DNA of 64,000 nucleotides from Conexibacter sp. S30A1 (GTDB lineage Bacteria > Actinomycetota > Thermoleophilia > Solirubrobacterales > Solirubrobacteraceae), in the NCBI RefSeq assembly GCF_023330665.1, contig NZ_CP097127.1, positions 2,232,001-2,296,000 of the forward strand. The letters are read 5' to 3'. Below are positions 36,283 to 43,814 of this stretch, piece after piece. The position numbers and the translations under genes are program-made. A model generated the notes under the pieces. The model did no database searches and was not told where the DNA came from. It saw only the letters and a program-made list of their open reading frames with translations. Position 1 is the first letter of the stretch; each line of letters begins with the position of its first letter.

Positions 36283-37489
36283 AAAATCCCGGTCTGGTGC
36301 GGGCTGAGCGCTGGGCGGCACGCAGGCCGCTGGTGAACGACAATCGGTCGGGATCGACATCGGCGGCGAGAGCGGCATCGTGCATCAGCCGGCGGATCGC
36401 GTAGTGGGCGCACAGGTACCCGTAGGCTTCCTGGTAGACGCCGTCGGGGGTCTTTGAGCGCAGCACCACGCGCGGACCGCGCTGGTGGGTTTTCAGCTCA
36501 TCCAGCGCGTTCTCGAGCTCCCAGCGTTGGTGGTAGAGCGCGCCGAGCTCGCCGGCGGGGCCGTGCTCGGGGTCGAGGATCGTGCAGATCAGCCGGTAGC
36601 GCTGCTCGGGATCTGAGCGGGCGCCGTCGTCGAGCTGGTACTCGATCACGCGGACCTGCTCGCCGTCGCGCTTGGCGCGCTGGTCTTTCTGGTCTTTGTA
36701 GATGCGGGTCAGATACGAGCCGTCGGTGAGCTGCCGCTCGCGTGGGAGGACCATGTTCGCCTTCACCCGCCACAGCAACTGTGCCCCGGTTTCACGGGCG
36801 TTCAGCCAGCGCTTGAAGCTGTAGAAGCCACGGTCGGCCAGGCACAACTGACCCGCCTCAAGCGTACCGATAAGCTCATCAGCGAGTGCGTTCTCCCCGG
36901 TCGTGTACGGCCCCAGCGCCGCCTCGCAGATCGCGTGCGTGCCCGTCTCTGAGAGCGCGACCAGCCGTAGCTGCGGAAACGCGCCGACCCCTTGCCCGCG
37001 GCCCGTCCCCGGCCGCCCGAACAACGTCTCGTTCTCAGGCGTGTCAGCCACATCCAGGCACGTCCCGTCCAAGCTCATCAACCGCCACTCTCGGTAGAAC
37101 GCGCCCCTGGTCGCCTCCACCGCCAACGGACGCGCAGCCGCGTGAAACAGCAGCGCAAGCGGCTCTGACCCCAGACGCTTACGCGCCAAAAAGATCGCGA
37201 CCTTGCTCGGCACCTCCCACGAGGACTGCCAGCCCGACTCCCATGAGAGCCCCTCCACCAACCGGCGCATCACCTCCTCATAGGACGCATCGGCAAACAA
37301 CGCCATCGCCAGCACGTAATACACCACCACCCGCGCCGGCAAAAGCCGCTGGCGCCGCTCCCGCCGCCCCGCCTGCGCCACCACCCGATCCACCAGCTCC
37401 GGCGGAAACACCCGCGTCAGAACACCAACCGAGATGTGATCCGAAACACGCTGATCAGACTGCGGCTTGACCCAACCAGACCGAGGCAC
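36254..37489 (-). CDS. IS4-family transposase, copy 1
   Basis: 411-aa DDE transposase. An N-terminal IS4-type helical domain (VLTRVFPPELVDRVVAQAG...YYVLAMALFADASYEEVMRRL) is followed by a catalytic core with Asp in MSLDGTCLDVADTP, Asp in LADRGFYSFKRW and the signature Y-x2-R-x3-E-x6-K in YHQRWELENALDELK. The C-terminal tail in this frame (GFSPPQPRDRS) is replaced in the +1 frame by the normal basic tail. All catalytic residues are intact. The protein is identical to copy 2, so duplication was recent. Confidence 0.92.
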   Translation of the reverse strand: MPRSGWVKPQSDQRVSDHISVGVLTRVFPPELVDRVVAQAGRRERRQRLLPARVVVYYVLAMALFADASYEEVMRRLVEGLSWESGWQSSWEVPSKVAIFLARKRLGSEPLALLFHAAARPLAVEATRGAFYREWRLMSLDGTCLDVADTPENETLFGRPGTGRGQGVGAFPQLRLVALSETGTHAICEAALGPYTTGENALADELIGTLEAGQLCLADRGFYSFKRWLNARETGAQLLWRVKANMVLPRERQLTDGSYLTRIYKDQKDQRAKRDGEQVRVIEYQLDDGARSDPEQRYRLICTILDPEHGPAGELGALYHQRWELENALDELKTHQRGPRVVLRSKTPDGVYQEAYGYLCAHYAIRRLMHDAALAADVDPDRLSFTSGLRAAQRSARTRPGFSPPQPRDRS

Positions 37490-37542
37490 GCCACAACAAT
37501 AACCCCACCACCAGACACTAACTTAACGGTATTGGGGCTAGG

Positions 37543-39560
37543 CCCATTTTCCGCGCTATGCGTGGGTAAGGGCTGCTCGTGTTTGCTCGGGCCAGGGTGG
37601 TGTGATCTGGAGGAGTTCGAGGACACGCCGTTGGGTGTGGGTGAGTTGGTCGAGTTCGATCCCGGCGCGGGTGTAGGTGAGGCCGAGTCCTTGGAAGGCG
37701 CTGAGGATGTTGCGCCCGGTGGGTTTGGCTGAGCGGTTCTCGGGCAGCAGCCCGGGGATCTGCTCGGTGTCGCCGAGCGCTCTGCGGGTTTCGGTTTCGA
37801 TCAGTCCGAAGATCAGCAGCGCGATCCCGATGATGCTGGTCAGCGCATAGATGTGGTCGTCGTTGTGTAGGAAGATCGGCCGGACTTTGAGTGTCTGTTT
37901 GTAGTCGCGGTGTCGGCGCTCGACGATCTGCTGGCCCTTGTAGTCGCGGAGGACCTGCCCGGCGGTCAGGTGTTTGGTGGGGAGGTTGGTCGCCAGCGCG
38001 TAGATCCCGTCGGTCTGCGCGGCGGTGTTGATCGCGTCCTGGTCGCGTGTCCAGGTGAGCGTCGGTTTGCCGTTGCGGGTGGCGGTCTTGACCGCGATCA
38101 GGTTCTCGACCGGGCTGGTGAGGATCCGCGTGACGCGGGCGTCGACCTGCTGGCGGGTTTTGTAGTAGCGGCCACCCAGCCCGTTGCGGACGCGCTGCAG
38201 CTGCTCTTCGGCCTTCTGCAGGGCGCGCTCACGCGCGGCGGCGACCTCGCGGTGTTCCTCTGAGGAGTGGATGTAGGCGACCCGGAAGCGGCGTGTCTGG
38301 CCGGTCTCGGGGTCGGTCAGTTCCCAGTCGCGCAGCGCGCCGCGGTACTGGGTGCGAAGCTTGGCCGGGAGGTTCTGCTCGCGGGCTGAGACATACCGCA
38401 GCGCTCGCAGCCCGCCCGCCCCGACATCGGTGATGAACCGCTCCCGAAACCCGGTTTGCGCGCGTAACGGCACGATGAACTGAAGGCCGGCGCGGGCGAT
38501 CTCACACAGCGTCTTGGGATGCCCGCACGCGGAGTCAAGGATCAACAGGCCACCCGGCCCTGACAGGTCCCGCAGCCGCTGCAGGCTCTGGGCGACCAGC
38601 GACACCTCGGCCGCGTTGCCCGGCTCCGGGCGCAGGTACAACGAAACCCCGTCCGTGGTCGCGGCCTGCAACACCCGCACCTGGCGGGCGACGCCCTGCC
38701 CTTGCGCCCAGCCGTTGGCGATCAGCGCCGAGTCCTCATACGCGCCACAGACCCGCAGCGCGGTCAGATCGACGTGCAGCCGGCCGGCGTCGACACCGAA
38801 GGTCTCGATCGCCCGGGCGGCCAGAGTGCCGCGCAACGTCTCGGCGTACACCGCAAGGATCTCCAGCGCCCGCCCCAACCGGTCGTCGTTGAGCAGCGCC
38901 GGCGGGATCCCGAGCAGCTCCTGCAACGCCGCTCCCGACGCCCAGCCGGCGATGTCATACAACGGCGAGGGAGAGCACAAGCGGCTGCAGATCAGCGCTG
39001 CGACGCTCTCCCCGACCGACAGCTGCTGGCGCCCGCGCTGCGGCAACGCCCGATCGACCGTCCCGATCAAATCCAGCTTGTTGATGAAATGCCACGCCAA
39101 CAGCAGCGGCCCAACCTCGCGGCGCACGCCCGTCATCGGCGGGTCCAGTCGCGCAAAGGAGCCCATCAGCTGCTCAAGTTGGCCCGACGCCTTGAGCTCG
39201 TCCTCACGCCCCAGCGTCCTGAGCACCCGATGACGTACCCGTCCGTGCTCATCGCGATACGCCTGCACCAGCCGCAGATACACGTAGCGCTTCGAGCCCC
39301 GAGAGACCGCGTGACGCTTCACATACATGTTGGCCCTACACTAACGGCCGCGCCGGACGGAACTATCGCCAGCTCCCATGGGCACTCCAGGCCGCCACAC
39401 CGGAACCAGCATGATCCCACAGTTTGGCCCTACACGAACGGTTCCTTGGACACCACCGCTGACCACCATCACGCCCACGATGCCAACAAACACCGGCCAA
39501 CGCGAGCCGCCAAGCCACCAGCAGCAATCCGGCTTACCGCGCCATCACGCGGAAAATGGG
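37543..39560 (-). mobile_element. IS1634-family insertion sequence
   Basis: 2018 bp. The ends CCCATTTTCCGCG (37543-37555) and CGCGGAAAATGGG (39548-39560) are perfect 13-bp inverted repeats, with further imperfect similarity inward (GGTAAG on both sides). It is bounded by GCTAGG on both sides, consistent with the 5-6 bp duplications known for IS1634-type elements. About 220 bases between the transposase start and the right end hold no recognisable gene. Confidence 0.88.
37556..39328 (-). CDS. IS1634-family transposase
   Basis: 590-aa DDE transposase. The N-terminus KRYVYLRLVQAYRDEHGRVRHRVLRTLGR is characteristic of the IS1634 group. The core includes LHVDLTALRVCGAYED (first Asp), LLILDSACGHPKTL (second Asp) and, near the C-terminus, VLRDYKGQQIVERRHRDYK (Glu), followed by PIFLHNDDHIYALTSIIGIALLIFGLIE. 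The length fits the family and the frame is intact. It starts close to the right end of the element and runs to within 13 bases of the left end. Confidence 0.92.
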   Translation of the reverse strand: MYVKRHAVSRGSKRYVYLRLVQAYRDEHGRVRHRVLRTLGREDELKASGQLEQLMGSFARLDPPMTGVRREVGPLLLAWHFINKLDLIGTVDRALPQRGRQQLSVGESVAALICSRLCSPSPLYDIAGWASGAALQELLGIPPALLNDDRLGRALEILAVYAETLRGTLAARAIETFGVDAGRLHVDLTALRVCGAYEDSALIANGWAQGQGVARQVRVLQAATTDGVSLYLRPEPGNAAEVSLVAQSLQRLRDLSGPGGLLILDSACGHPKTLCEIARAGLQFIVPLRAQTGFRERFITDVGAGGLRALRYVSAREQNLPAKLRTQYRGALRDWELTDPETGQTRRFRVAYIHSSEEHREVAAARERALQKAEEQLQRVRNGLGGRYYKTRQQVDARVTRILTSPVENLIAVKTATRNGKPTLTWTRDQDAINTAAQTDGIYALATNLPTKHLTAGQVLRDYKGQQIVERRHRDYKQTLKVRPIFLHNDDHIYALTSIIGIALLIFGLIETETRRALGDTEQIPGLLPENRSAKPTGRNILSAFQGLGLTYTRAGIELDQLTHTQRRVLELLQITPPWPEQTRAALTHA

Positions 39561-39613
39561 GCTAGGCTCAATACCGTTAAGTTAGTGTCTGGTGGTGGGG
39601 TTATTGTTGTGGC

Positions 39614-40849
39614 GTGCCTCGGTCTGGTTGGGTCAAGCCGCAGTCTGATCAGCGTGTTTCGGATCACATCTCGGTTGGTGTTCTGACGCGGGTGTTTCCG
39701 CCGGAGCTGGTGGATCGGGTGGTGGCGCAGGCGGGGCGGCGGGAGCGGCGCCAGCGGCTTTTGCCGGCGCGGGTGGTGGTGTATTACGTGCTGGCGATGG
39801 CGTTGTTTGCCGATGCGTCCTATGAGGAGGTGATGCGCCGGTTGGTGGAGGGGCTCTCATGGGAGTCGGGCTGGCAGTCCTCGTGGGAGGTGCCGAGCAA
39901 GGTCGCGATCTTTTTGGCGCGTAAGCGTCTGGGGTCAGAGCCGCTTGCGCTGCTGTTTCACGCGGCTGCGCGTCCGTTGGCGGTGGAGGCGACCAGGGGC
40001 GCGTTCTACCGAGAGTGGCGGTTGATGAGCTTGGACGGGACGTGCCTGGATGTGGCTGACACGCCTGAGAACGAGACGTTGTTCGGGCGGCCGGGGACGG
40101 GCCGCGGGCAAGGGGTCGGCGCGTTTCCGCAGCTACGGCTGGTCGCGCTCTCAGAGACGGGCACGCACGCGATCTGCGAGGCGGCGCTGGGGCCGTACAC
40201 GACCGGGGAGAACGCACTCGCTGATGAGCTTATCGGTACGCTTGAGGCGGGTCAGTTGTGCCTGGCCGACCGTGGCTTCTACAGCTTCAAGCGCTGGCTG
40301 AACGCCCGTGAAACCGGGGCACAGTTGCTGTGGCGGGTGAAGGCGAACATGGTCCTCCCACGCGAGCGGCAGCTCACCGACGGCTCGTATCTGACCCGCA
40401 TCTACAAAGACCAGAAAGACCAGCGCGCCAAGCGCGACGGCGAGCAGGTCCGCGTGATCGAGTACCAGCTCGACGACGGCGCCCGCTCAGATCCCGAGCA
40501 GCGCTACCGGCTGATCTGCACGATCCTCGACCCCGAGCACGGCCCCGCCGGCGAGCTCGGCGCGCTCTACCACCAACGCTGGGAGCTCGAGAACGCGCTG
40601 GATGAGCTGAAAACCCACCAGCGCGGTCCGCGCGTGGTGCTGCGCTCAAAGACCCCCGACGGCGTCTACCAGGAAGCCTACGGGTACCTGTGCGCCCACT
40701 ACGCGATCCGCCGGCTGATGCACGATGCCGCTCTCGCCGCCGATGTCGATCCCGACCGATTGTCGTTCACCAGCGGCCTGCGTGCCGCCCAGCGCTCAGC
40801 CCGCACCAGACCGGGATTTTCCCCCCCACAGCCTCGCGACCGCTCATGA
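39614..40849 (+). CDS. IS4-family transposase, copy 2
   Basis: 411 aa, residue-for-residue the same as copy 1, with the same DDE residues (MSLDGTCLD, LADRGFYSF, YHQRWELENALDELK) and the same early stop after the T4C7 run (40817-40827). Because two copies share the run, the shift was present before duplication. Either the 411-aa form suffices for transposition or the tail is added by recoding, or the element moved with help from another copy. Confidence 0.92.
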   Translation: MPRSGWVKPQSDQRVSDHISVGVLTRVFPPELVDRVVAQAGRRERRQRLLPARVVVYYVLAMALFADASYEEVMRRLVEGLSWESGWQSSWEVPSKVAIFLARKRLGSEPLALLFHAAARPLAVEATRGAFYREWRLMSLDGTCLDVADTPENETLFGRPGTGRGQGVGAFPQLRLVALSETGTHAICEAALGPYTTGENALADELIGTLEAGQLCLADRGFYSFKRWLNARETGAQLLWRVKANMVLPRERQLTDGSYLTRIYKDQKDQRAKRDGEQVRVIEYQLDDGARSDPEQRYRLICTILDPEHGPAGELGALYHQRWELENALDELKTHQRGPRVVLRSKTPDGVYQEAYGYLCAHYAIRRLMHDAALAADVDPDRLSFTSGLRAAQRSARTRPGFSPPQPRDRS

Positions 40850-41021
40850 GCGGGCGGTCGCCGAGATCCTCGCCCAGCCACTCCCCGCCCGTCGCCTCCG
40901 TCGCAACCCGCGCGTCATCAAACGCAAGATGAGCAACTGGCCAGTCAAACGCGCCGAACACCGCAACACACCCAAGCCGACCAAACGTCCCGAAGACGCC
41001 ATCACCGTACTAGCCGCCTAA
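40821..41021 (+). CDS. Transposase C-terminal segment in a shifted frame (copy 2)
   Basis: In the +1 frame after T4C7 the sequence encodes the basic tail RRLRRNPRVIKRKMSNWPVKR and ends ITVLAA at 41021, a few bases before the inverted end. In the main frame the codons over the run are TTT TCC CCC CCA, so slipping one base forward on CCC-C enters this frame. The segment has no start codon or ribosome-binding site of its own in a useful place. Confidence 0.65.
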   Translation, partial: PPHSLATAHERAVAEILAQPLPARRLRRNPRVIKRKMSNWPVKRAEHRNTPKPTKRPEDAITVLAA

Positions 41022-41042
41022 CTTAACGGTATTGGGGCTAGG

Positions 41043-41098
41043 CTAGCGAGACGCTGGGCCTGTTCATCGGCGAGGTATACGCCGGTCTCGCGCATCAT
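41043..41098 (-). pseudogene. vapB 5' fragment (N-terminal half of the split antitoxin)
   Basis: On the minus strand from 41098, ATG ATG opens MMRETGVYLADEQAQRLA, the N-terminal strand and helix 1 of a ribbon-helix-helix VapB. The frame reaches the GCTAGG hexamer in the middle of a Ser codon. Joining position 41037-41042 directly to 36060 continues as SLARQEGRSRAEIL without losing frame. A GTG just before (41101) could also start it. No clear ribosome-binding site is visible. Confidence 0.85.
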
Positions 41099-41256
41099 CA
41101 CAGTCACGTAGGGCACGAGTTAGGGTGGTCAACGGTCCTCGCCGATGCCGAAGCACCCAACAGCTCTGCTTTCGGCGCAAGGCAGGGAAGCCGTCGGCGC
41201 TTTGAAGGTGCGCGTCCCGGCGGCGACGCGGGGCTGGTGGGCCAACGCCACTTGCT

Positions 41257-41279
41257 GCCTTTACCTGTAAAGTAAAGGC
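41257..41279 (+). promoter_or_regulatory. Inverted repeat abutting the vapB start codon (candidate operator)
   Basis: GCCTTTAC (41257-41264) and GTAAAGGC (41272-41279) are perfect 8-base arms around a 7-base spacer, and the ATG begins at the very next base. An operator in this place would overlap the translation start region and fits autoregulation by the antitoxin. There is no ordinary ribosome-binding site, so the transcript may be leaderless or start within the repeat. Confidence 0.65.
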
Positions 41280-41501
41280 ATGGCACGAATCTCCGCGAAA
41301 AATCAGATCACGATCCCGGTTGCCGCTCTCGAGGAGGTCCGTCTACGCGCAGGCGAGCAGGTCACGATCGAGCCAAGCGGCGACGGTGAGCTGCGGATTC
41401 GTCGCTCGACCGGATCTTTCGAGGAGGCGTTTGGCGCGCTGACGGGTATCTACCCGCCTGCCTACCTCGTTCGGCTCGACGCCGAGGACGAGCAACGGTG
41501 A
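41280..41501 (+). CDS. vapB: AbrB/MazE-type antitoxin (VapB)
   Basis: 73-aa swapped-hairpin AbrB-like antitoxin: ARISAKNQITIPVAALEEVRLRAGEQVTIEPSGDGELRIRRS forms the DNA-binding beta fold, followed by a C-terminal helix (EEAFGALTGIYPPAYL) that should bind the toxin. The stop overlaps the toxin start as GTGA. A palindrome abuts its ATG. It belongs to a different antitoxin fold from the split vapB nearby, so two unrelated VapBC modules sit side by side. Confidence 0.88.
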   Translation: MARISAKNQITIPVAALEEVRLRAGEQVTIEPSGDGELRIRRSTGSFEEAFGALTGIYPPAYLVRLDAEDEQR

Positions 41502-41890
41502 AGCTGCTAATTGACGCCCACGTTCTGATCGGGGCGCTCGACGAACACGACGCCCATCACGCTCACGCCCGGGCGCTGTTCACCCGCTGGCATCACGGCC
41601 AGGATGCGGTAGCGATCAGTGCTGTGAATCTCACCGAGGTGCTGATTGCCCCGTCCGCAGACGCCGCGAAGCTCGCCGCCGCTCGACGCGCGATCGGCAT
41701 CCTCGGCGTCACCGTCCACCAGCCAAACGAGGCCATTGCGGTCGAGGCCGCACGGCTGCGGCAACGTCACCCGGTCAGCCTCCCGGACGGCTACTGCCTG
41801 GCGACAGCGAAGCACACTGGGTCCACAATCGCCTCATTCGATCAGAAGGCCCTGAATGCCGCCCAGCGCGAAGGCATCGCCGTTCTCTGA
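41498..41890 (+). CDS. vapC: PIN-domain ribonuclease toxin (VapC)
   Basis: 130-aa PIN-domain nuclease. The acidic metal-binding residues are present: Asp in LLIDAHVLIGAL (about 6), Glu in AVNLTEVLI (about 48), Asp in SLPDGYCLATA (about 98) and Asp in TIASFDQKAL (about 115). VapC toxins cut RNA (often tRNA or the sarcin-ricin loop); the target here is unknown. It starts at GTG overlapping the antitoxin stop. Full length, apparently functional. Confidence 0.9.
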   Translation: MKLLIDAHVLIGALDEHDAHHAHARALFTRWHHGQDAVAISAVNLTEVLIAPSADAAKLAAARRAIGILGVTVHQPNEAIAVEAARLRQRHPVSLPDGYCLATAKHTGSTIASFDQKALNAAQREGIAVL

Positions 41891-41999
41891 AGACTAGACC
41901 AGCGTCGCCAGGCTCGCGATGCTGGCATCTCGGCGCCCGGCACCATACACCTCAGCGGTCACCAATGCGGGCCCTTCTAGGTGAGCGGGAGCGCTCTAC

Positions 42000-42539
42000 T
42001 CAGTTTGGGTGCTCGCCCTCGCCGCGCGCGGCTTTGAGCCTGGCGATGTCGGTCAGGTCTTCGTCGCGCGCGGACGCGCTCTTCATGCTGATGAGCTCGT
42101 TGTACCCCGCGTACAGCGCGCCGTCGAAATCAACCGCTCCTGCTCGAAGCTGGTGCCAGGAGCGTAAGCCGGGGATGTTCTGCATCACGTCCAATCGCCC
42201 GTGCTTGGTTCTGAGAACCCAGTTGCCTCCCTTCGTCAGGCCGTGCGCGTCGAGCTCGATGCCAAATTCCTCCTGGTCAAGCTCTCCGATATCAGGCTCG
42301 GCTCCCATTGAGCGGAGCGCACGAGCGAGGCGCTTCAGATTCGCCGGCGACGGCTCAGGCACGATGTCCACATCCTTTGTAGCTCGCACAACTCCATGGG
42401 CCGCCAATGAGAACCCGCCGATAATTACGAACTCGACGCTGTGGTCCTTGAGCGCGCTCAGCAGCTTCTCCGGGTCGAGCTTCGAGACACCGCGCGGCCC
42501 GGGCCCATCACCCACGTTTGGATTCTTAGCTCGTGCCAC
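42000..42539 (-). CDS. Nucleotidyltransferase-fold protein (AbiEii/MNT-like)
   Basis: Protein with a minimal nucleotidyltransferase core: FVIIGGFSLAAHGVVRATKDVDIV carries the GG(x)-S and D-x-D signature (about 40-62), followed by RLARALRSMGAEPD and a C-terminal DGALYAGYNELISMKSASARDEDLTDIARLKAA region typical of the AbiEii-like/DUF6036 group, where the Lys-x7-R-x-K-D-x2-D pattern is common. About 179 aa from the GTG at 42539, which overlaps the XRE gene by 14 bases. With that gene it resembles a toxin-antitoxin pair. The enzymatic substrate is unknown. Confidence 0.78.
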   Translation of the reverse strand: MARAKNPNVGDGPGPRGVSKLDPEKLLSALKDHSVEFVIIGGFSLAAHGVVRATKDVDIVPEPSPANLKRLARALRSMGAEPDIGELDQEEFGIELDAHGLTKGGNWVLRTKHGRLDVMQNIPGLRSWHQLRAGAVDFDGALYAGYNELISMKSASARDEDLTDIARLKAARGEGEHPN

Positions 42540-42873
42540 GCGCCCGTCTCTCCTGCGCCTGAGCGGCAACGCCAGTAACGAACGCTGAGAGCGTCATCAC
42601 CTGACTGATGCGTTCCTGCGGCGTGGACTCAAGGAAGTCTCGTCGGAGCTCTTCTGCGGAGACGTTCCCGAGCGGTATCGGCTCGGGTGTGATCTGCAGC
42701 CGCAGCCCCATCGCGTGAAACAACCGCTCAAGCGTCGAGAGGGACGGTTCCGTAACTCCACGCTCGACGCGGCTCACGTACGTTTGCGTCGTGGCGGCCC
42801 GAGCAGCAAGCTCAGCTTGGCCCAGTCCCAACTCAACGCGAGCCGCTCGAAGCATTCCTCCAATGTCAGCCAT
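42526..42873 (-). CDS. XRE-family HTH protein paired with the nucleotidyltransferase
   Basis: 115-aa regulator with an N-terminal Cro/C1 HTH (MLRAARVELGLGQAELAARAATTQTYVSRVERGVTEPSLSTLERLFHAMGL) and a C-terminal helical part (EELRRDFLESTPQERISQVMTL). ATG 42873 starts right at the HTH; the frame extends upstream to 43092 through sequence without family character. It overlaps the nucleotidyltransferase start, giving the antitoxin-then-toxin order. Likely autoregulatory. Confidence 0.85.
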   Translation of the reverse strand: MADIGGMLRAARVELGLGQAELAARAATTQTYVSRVERGVTEPSLSTLERLFHAMGLRLQITPEPIPLGNVSAEELRRDFLESTPQERISQVMTLSAFVTGVAAQAQERRARGTS

Positions 42874-43396
42874 GCGACCAGGATAGACCCAAATGAGTCT
42901 ATGGGCATCGAAATTTATTCGAGAGCTCGACCGTTGAGAACCGCGTGCAAGAACAAGACGACAAAGCCGCTCGACGATCCCCACGTCTCTACGCACCTGC
43001 CCCACGCCGGTGAGTGCAAACAGGCCTCGATGCGCCGGCGGTTCCTGCGCCAGCGCAACATCGTCGAGTCCTACTACGCCTCCCTGATGCAACTCGGCCC
43101 GAAGGGTCGCGGCATCAACCGCCTCGCGTGAGCCAGCGACGTCGAGGTCGCCCCGCTTGTTCAGGTGGCTCCCTCCACCTGACGCTACGTCGCTAGCGTC
43201 GCCGAGACCCGCATCCGTCGCGGCACAGGTATCTCGCGCCGGGCGTCGAGAGACGTGCTTCGCGCGGAATCCGAGACGAGCGCTTTCACGATCAGGACCC
43301 GTTCGCCACCGCTTGAGCTTTGGCGACGATCCGTCGCCTTTCCGAGATGCGCGGTATCGGCAAAAAGGGCTCTCTCGGCATCGATGCGGTGAGGTG
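42874..43396. other. Gap with degraded sequence, no confident gene
   Basis: About 520 bases. A plus-strand stretch at about 43030-43131 reads RRRFLRQRNIVESYYASLMQLGPKGRGINRLA before a stop and could be the tail of a lost gene, but I do not recognise it. The remainder shows no coding signature. It precedes a truncated transposase, so this is probably debris from past insertions. Confidence 0.45.
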
Positions 43397-43753
43397 TCAC
43401 CCGCTCTCGTGCTCGTGTAGTTCGTGTGGTAGGTGAAGGGTGATCGGGCCGCGGGTGAGCAGCACGAGCGCGAGCACGGCTTTGGCGTTGTGGAATCCGT
43501 AGGCGCGTCTGGTGATGAGCTGGACCTTGTTGTTGAGCGCTTCGGTGCGGCCTTGGTTGATCCCGAGGCGGATCGCGGCGAGGATCCCGTCGCGGTGTTT
43601 GCGGATCGTTTTGCCGAGCTTGATGAACCGCGTAAGCCGGCTGCGGGACAGCCGTGAGAGGAGCCGGTCGATCGGCACGGTGTCGTCGTCGAGGTCCAGT
43701 CCTGCCTGGAAGATCCCGCGGACGGTTTCTTTGAAGTTGTAGGCGCGCCACAC
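43397..43753 (-). pseudogene. ISL3-family transposase, C-terminal fragment
   Basis: About 119 residues beginning VWRAYNFKETVRGIFQ and ending LVLLTRGPITLHLPHE. The segment IRKHRDGILAAIRLGINQGRTEALNNKVQLITRRAYGFHNAKAVLALVLL is the C-terminal part of the ISL3 DDE domain, with the catalytic Glu in GRTEALNNK. Everything upstream is lost: the next gene starts 62 bases away on the other strand. No inverted ends are identifiable. Confidence 0.82.
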
Positions 43754-43814
43754 CTGCCCGCCGGCGGCTGTGAGCGGGGAGTGAATGGTTCTGGATTTGG
43801 TGTAGCGTCTCGGC

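Larger units (their letters stand above)
36067..37536 (-). mobile_element. IS4-family insertion sequence, copy 1
   Basis: 1470 bp. Both tips read inward CCCAATACCGTTAAGTTAG, a perfect 19-bp inverted repeat, and the flanking hexamer is GCTAGG on each side. It carries one transposase gene plus a short frame-shifted 3' extension. The sequence matches copy 2 (39567-41036) in all translated segments I compared. The only difference I noticed is one base at a tip of copy 2. Confidence 0.9.
39567..41036 (+). mobile_element. IS4-family insertion sequence, copy 2 (inverted)
   Basis: 1470 bp, the same length as copy 1 and in opposite orientation. The right tip is the inverted CCCAATACCG end. The left tip reads CTCAATACCGTTAAGTTAG, one base different from the other three tips. 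GCTAGG flanks it on both sides (39561-39566, 41037-41042). The transposase product is identical to that of copy 1. The two copies form a 1.47-kb inverted repeat around the IS1634-type element. Confidence 0.9.
36061..41042. mobile_element. Three abutting insertion sequences inside vapB, separated by four GCTAGG hexamers
   Basis: Order: GCTAGG (36061-36066), IS4-type copy 1 (36067-37536), GCTAGG (37537-37542), IS1634-type element (37543-39560), GCTAGG (39561-39566), IS4-type copy 2 in inverted orientation (39567-41036), GCTAGG (41037-41042). The outer flanks join to a continuous vapB reading frame once one hexamer is kept. Each element is thus bounded by the same 6-bp repeat. It looks like a composite transposon but the inner hexamers argue for successive insertions into the same hexamer. 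Confidence 0.9.

Noticed and set aside
36061..41042. Classical composite transposon moved as one unit
   Set aside because: A single transposition would duplicate only the outer target. The inner GCTAGG copies beside the middle element are better explained by successive insertions, although later movement as a unit remains possible.
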